Positions 29,526 through 38,416 of a stretch of DNA of 64,000 bases are shown here, piece after piece. The notes below the pieces were generated by a model. The model was not told the origin of the DNA. It made no database searches and saw only the letters and a list, made by a program, of their open reading frames with translations. The stretch lies in contig NZ_QNUE01000002.1 in assembly GCF_003385595.1 (NCBI RefSeq), forward strand, positions 186,001 to 250,000. The letters are read 5' to 3'. Each line of letters starts with the position of its first letter. Positions within the stretch are counted from its first letter, which is position 1. Position numbers and translations under genes: made by a program. This DNA is from Chryseobacterium flavum. Lineage in GTDB: Bacteria; Bacteroidota; Bacteroidia; Flavobacteriales; Weeksellaceae.

Positions 29526-30440
29526 ATTCTTGTTTACTGCTTTGATAGAATCTGCAATTCTGGAGGTCAGAAACTTGCTGGATTCCTTATACATATGATT
29601 CCCGTCAGTATAGACAAAATCTGCGGGGTTTTCTGAAAAATCAAAAAACCTGACATTTTGTTTATGGGAAATATCTTTCAGTAATGTGCTAAAACCGGAA
29701 TATTTGCTATTTTCCAGAGTCATAAGACCTTCCGAAGCAGGAATACGTACCACATAAACAGTTCCTCTGTTTCTCAGATAACTGATGATCTCATCAAACG
29801 CTCTCAATCGCTCCTGTGATAATTCAACCTGCTGTGCCAACCCTTTATAAAACTTTATTTTATTGTCTGTTCTTATTTTTACAGAATCTGTATGCATATT
29901 GACACTCACTTCCATCCACCCATCCTCATGCAAAAATGTGTTGGATCTTCCTACAGCTTCCCTTTCTGTATATATTTTAAACCAGCTCCTTCTATAGTGC
30001 TTTAACAGGTATTCATAATTTGGAGCGCTATCGTAAGAATACATATCATTAAGAGGAGATTTTTCTTCCGGTAAGTCTCTGACACTTTTAATATTTTTTC
30101 CTGCCGATAAACTCCACGGATTAACAGTTAAAATAAAAATTCCGTTTTGAGTTTCAGGATCTAGCTTTCTCTTTAAAGCTTTCAGATAGACCGGTCCATA
30201 AGGAGACTCCATAATATTTAATGAAAAATTATCAAAGTCCCTCGAAAGCTTCGTTTTCAAAATAGCTGGCACAATCCCTTGTGACCCGCGGGAATCTCCC
30301 AGAATAATATTCTGTGGCTTTTTGACTGCGAAATGCATATAGTTATCATCTGTATTCCCATCAGCATAACTTCCCAGTACAGCAAGCAGAATAAAGACTA
30401 CAATAACATAAGGTACTATTTTTATGATAAACTTCTTCAT
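29517..30440 (-). CDS. Membrane-anchored SGNH-hydrolase-like protein, partner of the MBOAT acyltransferase
   Basis: The protein has 307 residues. One N-terminal membrane segment (about 5-25) anchors a periplasmic domain. IILGDSRGSQG places a nucleophile-like Ser at residue 50 and TDGNHMY near residues 284-290 gives a D..H pair, the layout of SGNH/AlgJ-DltD-like proteins that work with MBOAT enzymes. It starts 2 bp after the MBOAT stop, so the two are cotranscribed. The likely role is acyl transfer to, or removal from, an exported glycan. The assignment rests on motifs and the pairing, not on overall similarity. Confidence 0.7.
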   Translation of the reverse strand: MKKFIIKIVPYVIVVFILLAVLGSYADGNTDDNYMHFAVKKPQNIILGDSRGSQGIVPAILKTKLSRDFDNFSLNIMESPYGPVYLKALKRKLDPETQNGIFILTVNPWSLSAGKNIKSVRDLPEEKSPLNDMYSYDSAPNYEYLLKHYRRSWFKIYTEREAVGRSNTFLHEDGWMEVSVNMHTDSVKIRTDNKIKFYKGLAQQVELSQERLRAFDEIISYLRNRGTVYVVRIPASEGLMTLENSKYSGFSTLLKDISHKQNVRFFDFSENPADFVYTDGNHMYKESSKFLTSRIADSIKAVNKNLK

Positions 30441-30442
30441 GG

Positions 30443-31876
30443 CTAAAACTGAAAATAGATGAATTCATTATTCCCGAAATTTGCATAACGAAGAATAATG
30501 TAAATGATTGTTATATAGAACACACGCCTGATCCATGGGTTGAATCTTTTAATTTCCAGTCCGTGAAACCTTTCCCTGTTGATCCATTCGATAACCAGCA
30601 TAAAACCTATCAACCCTAAAACTTTAACAGGTAAAGGATTGGGAACAGAAAAAATTCCGTTAGTACAGATCCTTTTTATATATTCATACGCTTGCGTAAC
30701 TGATTCTGCCCTGAAAAAAATCCAGGCAATACAGGTAACAAAAAAGGTAATTAAGATCTGAAAAAATTCTTTAAAAGTCGGGAATAGTTTTCCTTGTCCT
30801 GCTACTTCAATATTCTGCCGGTTTTTGTTCATGATTAACAAAGGCATAAAATACAACGCATTAAGACCTCCCCATACTATAAATGTCCAATTGGCTCCAT
30901 GCCAAAAACCCGAAACCAGAAAGATAATAAAAGTATTCCGGATCTTCATAGGAAGACCACCTTTACTTCCACCCAAAGGAATATAAAGATAATCCCGGAA
31001 CCATGAAGACAGTGAAATGTGCCATCTCCTCCAGAATTCAGCAATATCCCTTGAGAAATAAGGAAATGCAAAATTTTTCAGAAGTTCTATTCCAAATAAC
31101 CGGGAAACACCCAATGCGATATCTGAATATCCGGAAAAATCTCCATAGATTTGAAAAGCAAATAATATTGATCCTATAGCAAGATTGCCCGGACTCTCAG
31201 TCTGATAATTATCAAAAATCTGATTGACCAATGGCGCACAATTATCCGCAATTACCATTTTCTTGAAAAATCCCCAAAGGATCTGACGCATCCCGTCCGC
31301 AGCCTGTTCGTAGTTGAATACTCTTTTTCTCTGAATCTGTGGCAACAGATGGGTAGCCCGCTCTATCGGACCAGCAACAAGAAGAGGAAAATAGCTTACA
31401 AATACTGCATAATCCGTAAAGTTCCGTTCAGCCCTGATTCTTTTTTTATAAACATCAATCACATAGGAAAGGCCATGGAAGGTATAAAAAGAAATTCCTA
31501 CCGGAAGAATAATATTGAGCAGCCAGATGTTGGCTTTGAACCCAAAACCACCCATTAATTCCGCAAAACTTTCAACAAAGAAATTATAATATTTAAAAAA
31601 ACCCAGGAAGCCAAGATTAATGACAATACTTAATGTAAGCCAGAATCTTGCTTCACGGTTATTTCTACTATTCTCAATTTTAATACCGGAAAGATAATCC
31701 AGTCCAATAGAAAATATAAGTAAAAATAAAAACCTCCAGTCCCAACAGGCATAGAAATAAAAGCTGGCCAATAGCAACAACCTGTTTTGATGCTGAAATT
31801 TTTTATTGAAAATAAACCAATAGAGGCAAAATACTATGGGTAAGAAAATAAGAAAACCTATCGAATTAAATAACAT
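30443..31876 (-). CDS. MBOAT family membrane-bound O-acyltransferase (AlgI/DltB type)
   Basis: This polytopic membrane protein has 477 residues. FWRRWHISLSSWFRDYLYIPLGG (split as FWRRWHISLSSW then FRDYLYIPLGG) is the strongest MBOAT signature, and SGFWHGANWTF holds the catalytic His near residue 325. AlgI-like enzymes move acyl groups, usually acetyl, across the inner membrane to surface polysaccharides. It forms a two-gene minus-strand unit with the SGNH-like protein, opposite to the GT genes but inside the same locus. Confidence 0.92.
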   Translation of the reverse strand: MLFNSIGFLIFLPIVFCLYWFIFNKKFQHQNRLLLLASFYFYACWDWRFLFLLIFSIGLDYLSGIKIENSRNNREARFWLTLSIVINLGFLGFFKYYNFFVESFAELMGGFGFKANIWLLNIILPVGISFYTFHGLSYVIDVYKKRIRAERNFTDYAVFVSYFPLLVAGPIERATHLLPQIQRKRVFNYEQAADGMRQILWGFFKKMVIADNCAPLVNQIFDNYQTESPGNLAIGSILFAFQIYGDFSGYSDIALGVSRLFGIELLKNFAFPYFSRDIAEFWRRWHISLSSWFRDYLYIPLGGSKGGLPMKIRNTFIIFLVSGFWHGANWTFIVWGGLNALYFMPLLIMNKNRQNIEVAGQGKLFPTFKEFFQILITFFVTCIAWIFFRAESVTQAYEYIKRICTNGIFSVPNPLPVKVLGLIGFMLVIEWINRERFHGLEIKRFNPWIRRVFYITIIYIILRYANFGNNEFIYFQF

Positions 31877-32007
31877 ACTGCTGTTTTAGGAGTTACAATT
31901 ATATTTTCCTTCAGCAATAAGACTTCTTCTTTTAATGTTATTTTTTAAGGGAACATGTATTATCTCAATCATTGTGAATGTTTTATATTATACAAAAATA
32001 AATATTC

Positions 32008-33030
32008 TCATCCGATTTTTATTTGTTTTAGATATTCTCTCAATGGCTTTTCAATAAATTGGTAGAATAAAACTGAGGTGGCAATCAGAACAATTAAATA
32101 AATCCAGAACACACTATCAATATCTAAATAATATTTTTTTACAACCTCTCTCAATATATATAAAACAGGAATGTGTGTAATATACACTGCATAACTCGCT
32201 TCACCCAGATACTCCAGAGGTTTTAATGAAAATATTTTAGTCAGCATTCCATTATTCCGTGAAATTAAAATAATAAGCGGAACAAATAATATTGCCATCA
32301 AACCATTGTGATAAAAAAGAGGAATAAATATTAATGCCAATAACACCAACATAAAAATTGCCATTACAGGAACATCATAATTTTTCGGCTGATGATGTTT
32401 TACAAAAAACAATCCTGCAAGATTTCCTACCAAAAACTCATTAATATGCATTAAAGGATAATAATACAAAAATTCATGACTTTCTGTATGTGGCCCTTTA
32501 TAATATACAGATCCCTCATAAATACTGCAAAATATCTGTGTAGTGATCCAGATAACTATCGAAATGATCCATATACTTTTGCTTTCTTTAGAGTAAAAAT
32601 AATTATAAAGCAAAGGAAAAAGCAGATAAAATAAAAACTCTACAGAAATTGACCAACCGGGAAAATTCAGGATCATAGCTTCTCCAGGAATCCAGCTTTG
32701 GAGTCCAAACAGATATAAAAAACCTTTATAAAAGCTAAAGTTTGTATATCGTGTTATCAGATAAAGTAACAGCCCCAGTACATATAAAGGATAAATCCTT
32801 GCGAATCTGTTCCTGTAATAACCCCGGTAATCAATCCTGCTTTTTTTATGATAAGCTATGATCATAATAAAACCCGACAGAATAAAGAAATAACTGACTC
32901 CTACATTTGCTTTCAGAAAAATATTTGAAATGTAATCTATCTTATATAGAAATAAATCTTTATTAAAATGGGAAATGACAATAGCCATGGCCGCAAGAAA
33001 CCGGGTAAATGTAATCTGGGGTATCTTCAT
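32008..33030 (-). CDS. Acyltransferase 3 family membrane protein
   Basis: The protein has 340 residues and around ten membrane spans. ITFTRFLAAMAIVISHFNKDLF carries the conserved R and H of acyltransferase 3, GWSISVEFLFYLLFPLLY is the second motif, and FIEKPLREY is the C-terminal signature. It is the second acyltransferase 3 in the locus (the other is at 17186) and differs clearly from it. Likely O-acetylation of polysaccharide or lipid; substrate unknown. It lies 131 bp from the MBOAT gene. Confidence 0.9.
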   Translation of the reverse strand: MKIPQITFTRFLAAMAIVISHFNKDLFLYKIDYISNIFLKANVGVSYFFILSGFIMIIAYHKKSRIDYRGYYRNRFARIYPLYVLGLLLYLITRYTNFSFYKGFLYLFGLQSWIPGEAMILNFPGWSISVEFLFYLLFPLLYNYFYSKESKSIWIISIVIWITTQIFCSIYEGSVYYKGPHTESHEFLYYYPLMHINEFLVGNLAGLFFVKHHQPKNYDVPVMAIFMLVLLALIFIPLFYHNGLMAILFVPLIILISRNNGMLTKIFSLKPLEYLGEASYAVYITHIPVLYILREVVKKYYLDIDSVFWIYLIVLIATSVLFYQFIEKPLREYLKQIKIG

Positions 33031-33129
33031 AAAAATGGTCTGAACAGCGATACCGAAGCCTTAATTAAACTATTCCCTATCCGAAAAACTCCCATAATTT
33101 TCAGCTAACCCCTATTTGTTTCAAAGAAC

Positions 33130-33900
33130 CTATTTGATAAATACACCAATATATTTCCCTTCGTATTCTACAACTGTGGTCTCTAAATTATTTTTTTCAC
33201 AAAAATCCTGATAGGCAGAGTTATCTCCAATATCATCACTAATGAACACTCCTCCTTTTCTCAGATGCCTGTACAACTCATCATATGCCCATATTCTTCC
33301 GTTATAGCTTTTATCGGAATCATAATGGATCACATCAAAAAACTGGTTTTCAGCAAAGATCTTTGGCAGAGATTCCTTATCGGCAAAGCGGAATAATTTC
33401 CAATTCGGTTTAAGCGGCTCAGGAACTACATAACCTACATATTGATCACTATCCTGCGCCAGATAAGGCATATCTGAACTGTATAGTGTTCCATCTCTTT
33501 TACTTATTGATAAAAGTGACGCTAAAGAAGACCAGCCATAGGCAACTCCGGTTTCTACCACCTGTTTGGCACCGGTAAATTCGCAGGCATAGTAAATCAG
33601 CTCTAAAGCTCCTGCACCTCCCATTTTCACGGGGCATGCATTTTCTCTCCTTATCGCTTCCTGCAAAACGTCCTGGTAATCCACACGAAAACTATCGATT
33701 TCTGATCCGAAGAGTTTTAAAACAGCTTCTTTTTGGGTAATTGCTCTTTCTGCTGCCCAGGAACCGGTTTTTTCTTTTCCTTTAAAGGCATTCCCTCTGT
33801 TAACCGTATTTTTAATAATTTTCCGGCCCAACTCCGGATAAAGATCGGGTCTTTTCAAATACCCTATAAATGTCTTGAGAACTCTAGTTATTTCACTCAC
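33130..33900 (-). CDS. Class I SAM-dependent methyltransferase (Methyltransf_24-like)
   Basis: The protein has 256 residues. KQVVETGVAYGWSSLASLLS is motif I (SAM-binding E/DxGxxxG), DVIHYDSDKSYNGR matches the later acidic loop of Methyltransf_24 proteins and GGVFISDDIGDN the post-motif. Such enzymes often O-methylate sugars. Together with the C-terminal extension of Wzt it is a candidate for adding a chain-terminating methyl group, but nothing in the sequence proves the substrate. Confidence 0.8.
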   Translation of the reverse strand: MSEITRVLKTFIGYLKRPDLYPELGRKIIKNTVNRGNAFKGKEKTGSWAAERAITQKEAVLKLFGSEIDSFRVDYQDVLQEAIRRENACPVKMGGAGALELIYYACEFTGAKQVVETGVAYGWSSLASLLSISKRDGTLYSSDMPYLAQDSDQYVGYVVPEPLKPNWKLFRFADKESLPKIFAENQFFDVIHYDSDKSYNGRIWAYDELYRHLRKGGVFISDDIGDNSAYQDFCEKNNLETTVVEYEGKYIGVFIK

Positions 33901-33920
33901 TGTGTTGTCATTAATAAAAA

Positions 33921-33928
33921 CAAAAATA
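33921..33928 (-). promoter_or_regulatory. -7 promoter element of the methyltransferase gene
   Basis: Read on the minus strand, TATTTTTG matches TAnnTTTG, 20 nt before the ATG at 33900. No matching -33 box. Confidence 0.45.
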
Positions 33929-33950
33929 AAGATTTTTTTTCATTTATCTA

Positions 33951-34199
33951 AAACAGATTATATTTGTGCAGTTCAAATGAAAAAGGAAATTCGCAATAAA
34001 TTCCTGATTTTTTAACGGTACGTATACTGGAATAAATATTGTATTGATGCCTAAACGTTAGAGGAGTATTCTTAAAATATAAACGGAAAAATTCCCGGAA
34101 CAGTCCGGCTATCAGAAACTTTTGTCCTTCTGGCATATAGAACGGAGTTTTATAGGATAAAGAAAAAATCTCCGTTACTTTACAAAAACTTTTCAGATA
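33951..34199. other. Gap before the GT4 gene, with a plus-strand -7 element
   Basis: TATATTTG at 33959-33966 (+) is an exact -7 match and would give the GT4 gene at 34200 a leader of about 230 nt. That leader holds a 12-codon reading frame (33977-34015). On the minus strand an open frame through 34199-33951 encodes a plausible but unrecognised peptide (PEGQKFLIAGLFREFF...), possibly the end of a decayed gene. Neither reading is well supported. Confidence 0.3.
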
Positions 34200-35363
34200 A
34201 TGAAGAAAAATAATAAAATAAAAGTTCTCTTCAGACACCGGTCCATGGAGATGGGCGGAGTAGAGAAAGTTATACTCAGCATGCTTAATAATCTCAATCC
34301 TGATAAATTCGATATCACTGTATGTCTGAACTTTAATCAGGGTGAGCTTAGGAATGAATTCCCCAAACATGTAAAAAAAGTATACCTTACTGATGGCAAA
34401 GAGGATTTTTCTCAGAACCCTTTTATTCATAAGCTTCAGCTTATTCGCAGAAGATTAAAGCTTTCCCGGGCTATAAAAAACCATACAATATCCGACCGTA
34501 TTTTAGGAAATCAGAAATTTGATATTGAAATTGCACCTACATATGCAGCCTTCTCAGCTGTTACGAATTCCAGCAACAGAACTTCAAAAAAAATAGGATG
34601 GTTTCATTCAGAAATCAATCTGCCTGCCTTACAGCCTTTGGTCCCTGATATTCTTGAAAATTTCCCAAAGTTTGATCATATGATATATTGCTCACAAAAG
34701 ATCAAGGAAATGATGCACCGTTATTATCCGGACCTTAAGTACCCGGAAGAAAGTGTTGTGATCAACGCTATTCCGATTGAGGAGATCAAAAAGAAAGCCC
34801 GGGAAAAGATAGAAGACCTGCCACAGGGTCCGGTCTTTGTATCAGTAGGCAGGCTTCATCACAGAAAAGGGTATCACAAACTTATTGATGCTCATAAAAA
34901 GCTTATTGACGAAGGCTTTAATCATAGCATTATAGTACTCGGGAACGGTGAGGAAATGAAAAATCTGAGAGAGCAGATCCAGGCTAATCATGTTCAGGAC
35001 ACTTTCATACTGGCAGGCAATAAAATGAATCCTTACCCTTACGTTAAAAATAGTGATTATTTTATTCTGCCTTCAGAGTCCGAAGCCTGGCCTCTCGTTA
35101 TTGCCGAAGCATTGATTCTTCAGAAACCTATAATCGCAACTGACACCGGAGATGTGGGACTTATGATAAAGGACAGAGAAACAGGATATCTTATCAGCTA
35201 TGACACTGAAGAAATGTATAAAGCCATGAAGACATTCCTGACTGATCCGGAACTGATCGCAAAAATTAATAAAAACCTTGAAACGATTGAAGATCAATTT
35301 GACAATCAGAAAATTTTCAATGATGTAGAAAAAATCATTGAAACCCTTTACCAAAAAATGTAA
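34200..35363 (+). CDS. GT4 family glycosyltransferase
   Basis: The protein has 387 residues. KVLFRHRSMEMGGVEKVILS is the N-terminal GT-B loop, VSVGRLHHRKGYHKLIDAH opens the donor domain and SEAWPLVIAEALILQKPII holds the EX7E donor-binding motif. The full length matches the family. It resembles the GT4 at 37256 (same RHxGGxEKV-like N-terminus and GYxxLIDxHKKL stretch), so these are paralogues. A bidirectional terminator follows. Confidence 0.92.
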   Translation: MKKNNKIKVLFRHRSMEMGGVEKVILSMLNNLNPDKFDITVCLNFNQGELRNEFPKHVKKVYLTDGKEDFSQNPFIHKLQLIRRRLKLSRAIKNHTISDRILGNQKFDIEIAPTYAAFSAVTNSSNRTSKKIGWFHSEINLPALQPLVPDILENFPKFDHMIYCSQKIKEMMHRYYPDLKYPEESVVINAIPIEEIKKKAREKIEDLPQGPVFVSVGRLHHRKGYHKLIDAHKKLIDEGFNHSIIVLGNGEEMKNLREQIQANHVQDTFILAGNKMNPYPYVKNSDYFILPSESEAWPLVIAEALILQKPIIATDTGDVGLMIKDRETGYLISYDTEEMYKAMKTFLTDPELIAKINKNLETIEDQFDNQKIFNDVEKIIETLYQKM

Positions 35364-35386
35364 TCAGCAGTATCATCTGAATAAAT

Positions 35387-35414
35387 AAATGGTGACCTTT
35401 TCAGGTCACCATTT
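35387..35414. terminator. Bidirectional terminator between the GT4 and ACP genes
   Basis: AAATGGTGACC pairs perfectly with GGTCACCATTT around a 6-nt loop. It serves the GT4 gene on the plus strand and, touching the stop codon, the acyl carrier protein gene on the minus strand. Confidence 0.85.
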
Positions 35415-35650
35415 TATAAATCTTCAAAATTCTCTTTCCCGATAATATCAACGATATCTGAAACAGTTTGTATATCCTTAAATTGATTACTGTCAAATTT
35501 TTGATCAAAATTTTCATCTACAAAAGCAATGACAGAAAGCAGACTGATGGAATCATAATTTTCCAGATCCTTTAATTTTGTCTCTAAAGTAAGAATTTGC
35601 TTCTCATCCAATTCCTCTTGTAGTCTTTCTAAAAAAACGGAAATTTTCAT
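35414..35650 (-). CDS. Acyl carrier protein
   Basis: The protein has 78 residues with the four-helix ACP length. NYDSISLLSV holds the DSxS phosphopantetheine site with Ser34. It is strongly acidic in the second half. It lies 26 bp after a KAS III-like gene on the same strand and far from any fatty-acid biosynthesis genes in the window, so it is probably a dedicated carrier for an acyl group used in this locus rather than the housekeeping AcpP. Confidence 0.88.
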   Translation of the reverse strand: MKISVFLERLQEELDEKQILTLETKLKDLENYDSISLLSVIAFVDENFDQKFDSNQFKDIQTVSDIVDIIGKENFEDL

Positions 35651-35676
35651 ATCTCTTTTATTTTTGATTTAAATAA

Positions 35677-36651
35677 TTACATTTCAATTACTGTTCCTCC
35701 CCAGGAATATCCCACTCCAAAACCAGCCATCAAAACCTTATCCCCATCCTGAATCAGCCCTTTATCCATCATATTTTTTAAAGCAATTGGGATGGTCGCT
35801 GAAACCGTATTTCCTGTTTTTTCCATATCAATATAAAACTTTTCTACCGGAATTTTAATTTTCTTCCTAAGGTAATTCAGCATAAATGAATTTGCCTGAT
35901 GAAAAACAAAATAATCTATATCTTCCATTTTCAGATCATTGATATCAAGGGTTTCATGAATCAATCCGGGAATATTCTCTATCGTAAAATTAAAAATTTC
36001 CGGTCCGTTCATATAAAGATATTCTGGATTAAACTCATGTTCCGGATTTAATTCAAAATCAGTTCTGAACGCCCCCTTTTTAACAATCAGATTTTCTGCT
36101 CCGCTCCCATCAGTACCCAGGCAGAACTTATAGTCTCCCGCACTTTCAGCAGCCTCAACAATAGTAGAGGCAGAAGCATCACCAAATATACACCGGTTCC
36201 CTTTATCTTTTGGATGGATATGCTTAGTATATGTTTCTGAAGTGACCAGCAAAACAGACCTTGCCATTCCTGCTGCAATTAATCCTTTCGCAAAACCCAG
36301 TCCATATACATATCCGGAGCATCCTAAATTAAAATCCATAGCCCCGATATTCTTTCTTAAGCCTAGCCTGTCCTGTAAAATACATGCCGTGGTAGGCAGA
36401 AAATAATCAGGACTTTGGGTACAGAAAAGAATAAAGTCTATTTTATTTTTATCGTATCCTTTAAAAAGTTTTTCAGATGATTTTACGGCAAGATCCAGAA
36501 CAGTCTCATTATCTGCGGAAATGTGACGCTGTACAATCCCTACTTTTTCCCGGATTCTCTCCGAGCTCCATTCAGGAAACGCCTTTTCCAAATCCTCATT
36601 GGTAAGGATTTTATCCGGTAAATAATACTCTATTTTAGAAATTTTTATCAT
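35677..36651 (-). CDS. 3-oxoacyl-ACP synthase III (KAS III/FabH-like)
   Basis: The protein has 324 residues with the thiolase fold. The catalytic triad is complete: C111 in NLGCSGYVYG, H251 in FHQANSF and N281 in GNTVSATIP. The C-terminal GFGVGYSWGG loop is typical. KAS III enzymes condense an acyl-CoA starter with malonyl-ACP. Placed next to its own ACP and among sugar acyltransferases, it probably makes a short acyl chain for a glycan substituent. It could also be a second FabH for branched-chain fatty acids; the location argues against that. Confidence 0.9.
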   Translation of the reverse strand: MIKISKIEYYLPDKILTNEDLEKAFPEWSSERIREKVGIVQRHISADNETVLDLAVKSSEKLFKGYDKNKIDFILFCTQSPDYFLPTTACILQDRLGLRKNIGAMDFNLGCSGYVYGLGFAKGLIAAGMARSVLLVTSETYTKHIHPKDKGNRCIFGDASASTIVEAAESAGDYKFCLGTDGSGAENLIVKKGAFRTDFELNPEHEFNPEYLYMNGPEIFNFTIENIPGLIHETLDINDLKMEDIDYFVFHQANSFMLNYLRKKIKIPVEKFYIDMEKTGNTVSATIPIALKNMMDKGLIQDGDKVLMAGFGVGYSWGGTVIEM

Positions 36652-36677
36652 ATAAATTCTTTTCTTTGCATTAGAAA

Positions 36678-36685
36678 CAAATTTA
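36678..36685 (-). promoter_or_regulatory. -7 promoter element of the KAS III-ACP unit
   Basis: On the minus strand TAAATTTG matches TAnnTTTG, 26 nt before the KAS III ATG. The next gene on the plus strand starts only 2 bp away (36688), so the two units diverge here. Confidence 0.55.
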
Positions 36686-36687
36686 GA

Positions 36688-37263
36688 ATGATGATATTTA
36701 TTTATCGTGTTATATTAAAAATTCATACCACTTATCAATATCTAATCAAACAAATTTATCTGAAAATTTGTATTGCCAAAGGATTAAAGGTAGGAAAAAA
36801 TGTTCGTTTCGTAGAAGTTCCCGAACTCGGAACAGAACCTTTTTTAATTGAAATAGGTGATGAAACCACACTTTCCAATAATGTAAGATTCATCAACCAT
36901 GACGGAGGATATAATGCACTACATTTTTTTGAAAAGTTCAGGGATGTCAGAGCTTTTGGCCGGATAAAAATAGGAAAGCAATGTTTCATTGGTGCGGATA
37001 CCATTATCATGTTAGGAGTTGAAATGGGAGACAACTGTGTTTTAGGAGCAGGTTCCATTCTCACTTCTTCAATGCCTGATGGAACGGTTTATGCAGGAGT
37101 TCCTGCAAAATTTATTTGTACAATCGAAGAATATGGTAATAAGGCTTTAAAAAACAATGTAATGTATCCGCGTGAGCTTGAACCGGACAGAGCAAAGCTG
37201 GAAAATTATATTAAACAGAACCTTCCTCATACCTATAAACCAATAAAAAAAATAAATGGCTGA
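36688..37263 (+). CDS. Hexapeptide-repeat acyltransferase (CapG/maltose acetyltransferase type)
   Basis: The protein has 191 residues. An N-terminal helical segment (about 1-30) precedes left-handed beta-helix coils (VGKNVRFVEV, IGDETTLSNNVRFINHDGG, IGKQCFIGADTIIMLGVEMG, NCVLGAGSILTS). RFINHDGG contains the catalytic His of the Xat/LbH class, and VYAGVPAKFI is the usual cap. It overlaps the following GT4 gene by 8 bp. Probably acetylates a sugar or accepts the acyl-ACP made by the divergent KAS III-ACP pair; the second idea is inference. Confidence 0.85.
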   Translation: MMIFIYRVILKIHTTYQYLIKQIYLKICIAKGLKVGKNVRFVEVPELGTEPFLIEIGDETTLSNNVRFINHDGGYNALHFFEKFRDVRAFGRIKIGKQCFIGADTIIMLGVEMGDNCVLGAGSILTSSMPDGTVYAGVPAKFICTIEEYGNKALKNNVMYPRELEPDRAKLENYIKQNLPHTYKPIKKING

Positions 37264-38407
37264 AAAAAAGAAAATCCTTATCAGAATTGGTTCTCTAAGA
37301 CACGGAGGCGCAGAAAAAGTGTTGATCAATTTTCTTAAAAACCTTCCTGAAGATAAATATGATGTAGACCTGCTGATCAACCTTTATACCGGAATGTATA
37401 TTCAGGAAGTTCCGTCATGGGTAAAATTACATTATCTGCTGAAAGGAGAAATGATTACCACGAACAGGCCCCATGAAATACCTGTGAAAGCCTTCAGGGT
37501 ATTATACCAGAAAATGTTTTTATTGTTTCCTTCCCTTCTTTACAGATTTATTTTAAAAAATAAAAAATATGATGTAGAAATTGCAGCCATTCATGGCATG
37601 TACAGGGAACTCCTTTCCAGTCCCCAAAAGGATTCAAAAAAGATTATCTGGATACAGAATGATATTTTTAATCTGAAAGAATATACTCCGGAAATCATAA
37701 AGCAATTTTTCAGGTTTGATAAGATATTGGTCATTTCCAATAAACTGAAAGAGGAAATGCAGAAACTTGCCAAAACTGATAAAGAAAAACAGTCTGTTAT
37801 AAAGATTTTCAACCCGATTGACAAAGAAGATACCATCAGGAAAGCAGATATACCTATTAACGATTATCCATTTTCAAAAAATCTTCCCACTTTTATTACA
37901 ATTGGTACAGTATATCCGCAAAAAGGATATGACAGGCTTCTTGATGTTCACAAAAAATTATTAAAAGAGGGGCTTCAGCACCAGATTATCATTATTGGTG
38001 ACGGCTTTGATTTTGAAAATATTCAAACGAAACTGAACCAGCTTGAGCTTCAGGAAACAGTAAAAATGCTAGGGTTCAGAAGTAATCCTTATCCATACCT
38101 TAAAGAATCTGATTTTTATGTAATGTCATCAAGACATGAAGGTTTTCCAACCATTATTGCAGAAGCTCTTATTCTGAATAAACCTGTAGTATCCACTGAT
38201 GTATCAGGAATTAAAGATCTTCTCCAGAATGGAAAATTAGGGATCATTACTTCAAATTCAGAAGACGGCATTTATGAAGGTATGAAAAAATTCCTAACAG
38301 ATAAAGAGCTAGCCAAAAAGTATGAAATGGAAATAACAGCTACTGACCTTCCTTTTGTACTTCAAAAATCAGTTTCACACCTCCAGGAAATCATTGACAC
38401 TGTATAA
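37256..38407 (+). CDS. GT4 family glycosyltransferase, paralogue of the gene at 34200
   Basis: The protein has 383 residues. KILIRIGSLRHGGAEKVLIN is the N-terminal GT-B loop, ITIGTVYPQKGYDRLLDVHKKLL (first part ITIGTVYPQKGYDRLL) opens the donor domain and SRHEGFPTIIAEALILNKPVV carries EX7E. It begins inside the previous gene (8-bp overlap) and is followed after 9 bp by a hexapeptide acyltransferase. Confidence 0.92.
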   Translation: MAEKKKILIRIGSLRHGGAEKVLINFLKNLPEDKYDVDLLINLYTGMYIQEVPSWVKLHYLLKGEMITTNRPHEIPVKAFRVLYQKMFLLFPSLLYRFILKNKKYDVEIAAIHGMYRELLSSPQKDSKKIIWIQNDIFNLKEYTPEIIKQFFRFDKILVISNKLKEEMQKLAKTDKEKQSVIKIFNPIDKEDTIRKADIPINDYPFSKNLPTFITIGTVYPQKGYDRLLDVHKKLLKEGLQHQIIIIGDGFDFENIQTKLNQLELQETVKMLGFRSNPYPYLKESDFYVMSSRHEGFPTIIAEALILNKPVVSTDVSGIKDLLQNGKLGIITSNSEDGIYEGMKKFLTDKELAKKYEMEITATDLPFVLQKSVSHLQEIIDTV

Positions 38408-38416
38408 ATACTTGCG

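Noticed and set aside
33948..34430. Minus-strand open frame of 160 codons
   Set aside because: Its first half is antisense to the start of a well-supported GT4 gene and it has no recognisable start region; only the part below 34200 might be a remnant, which is noted separately.
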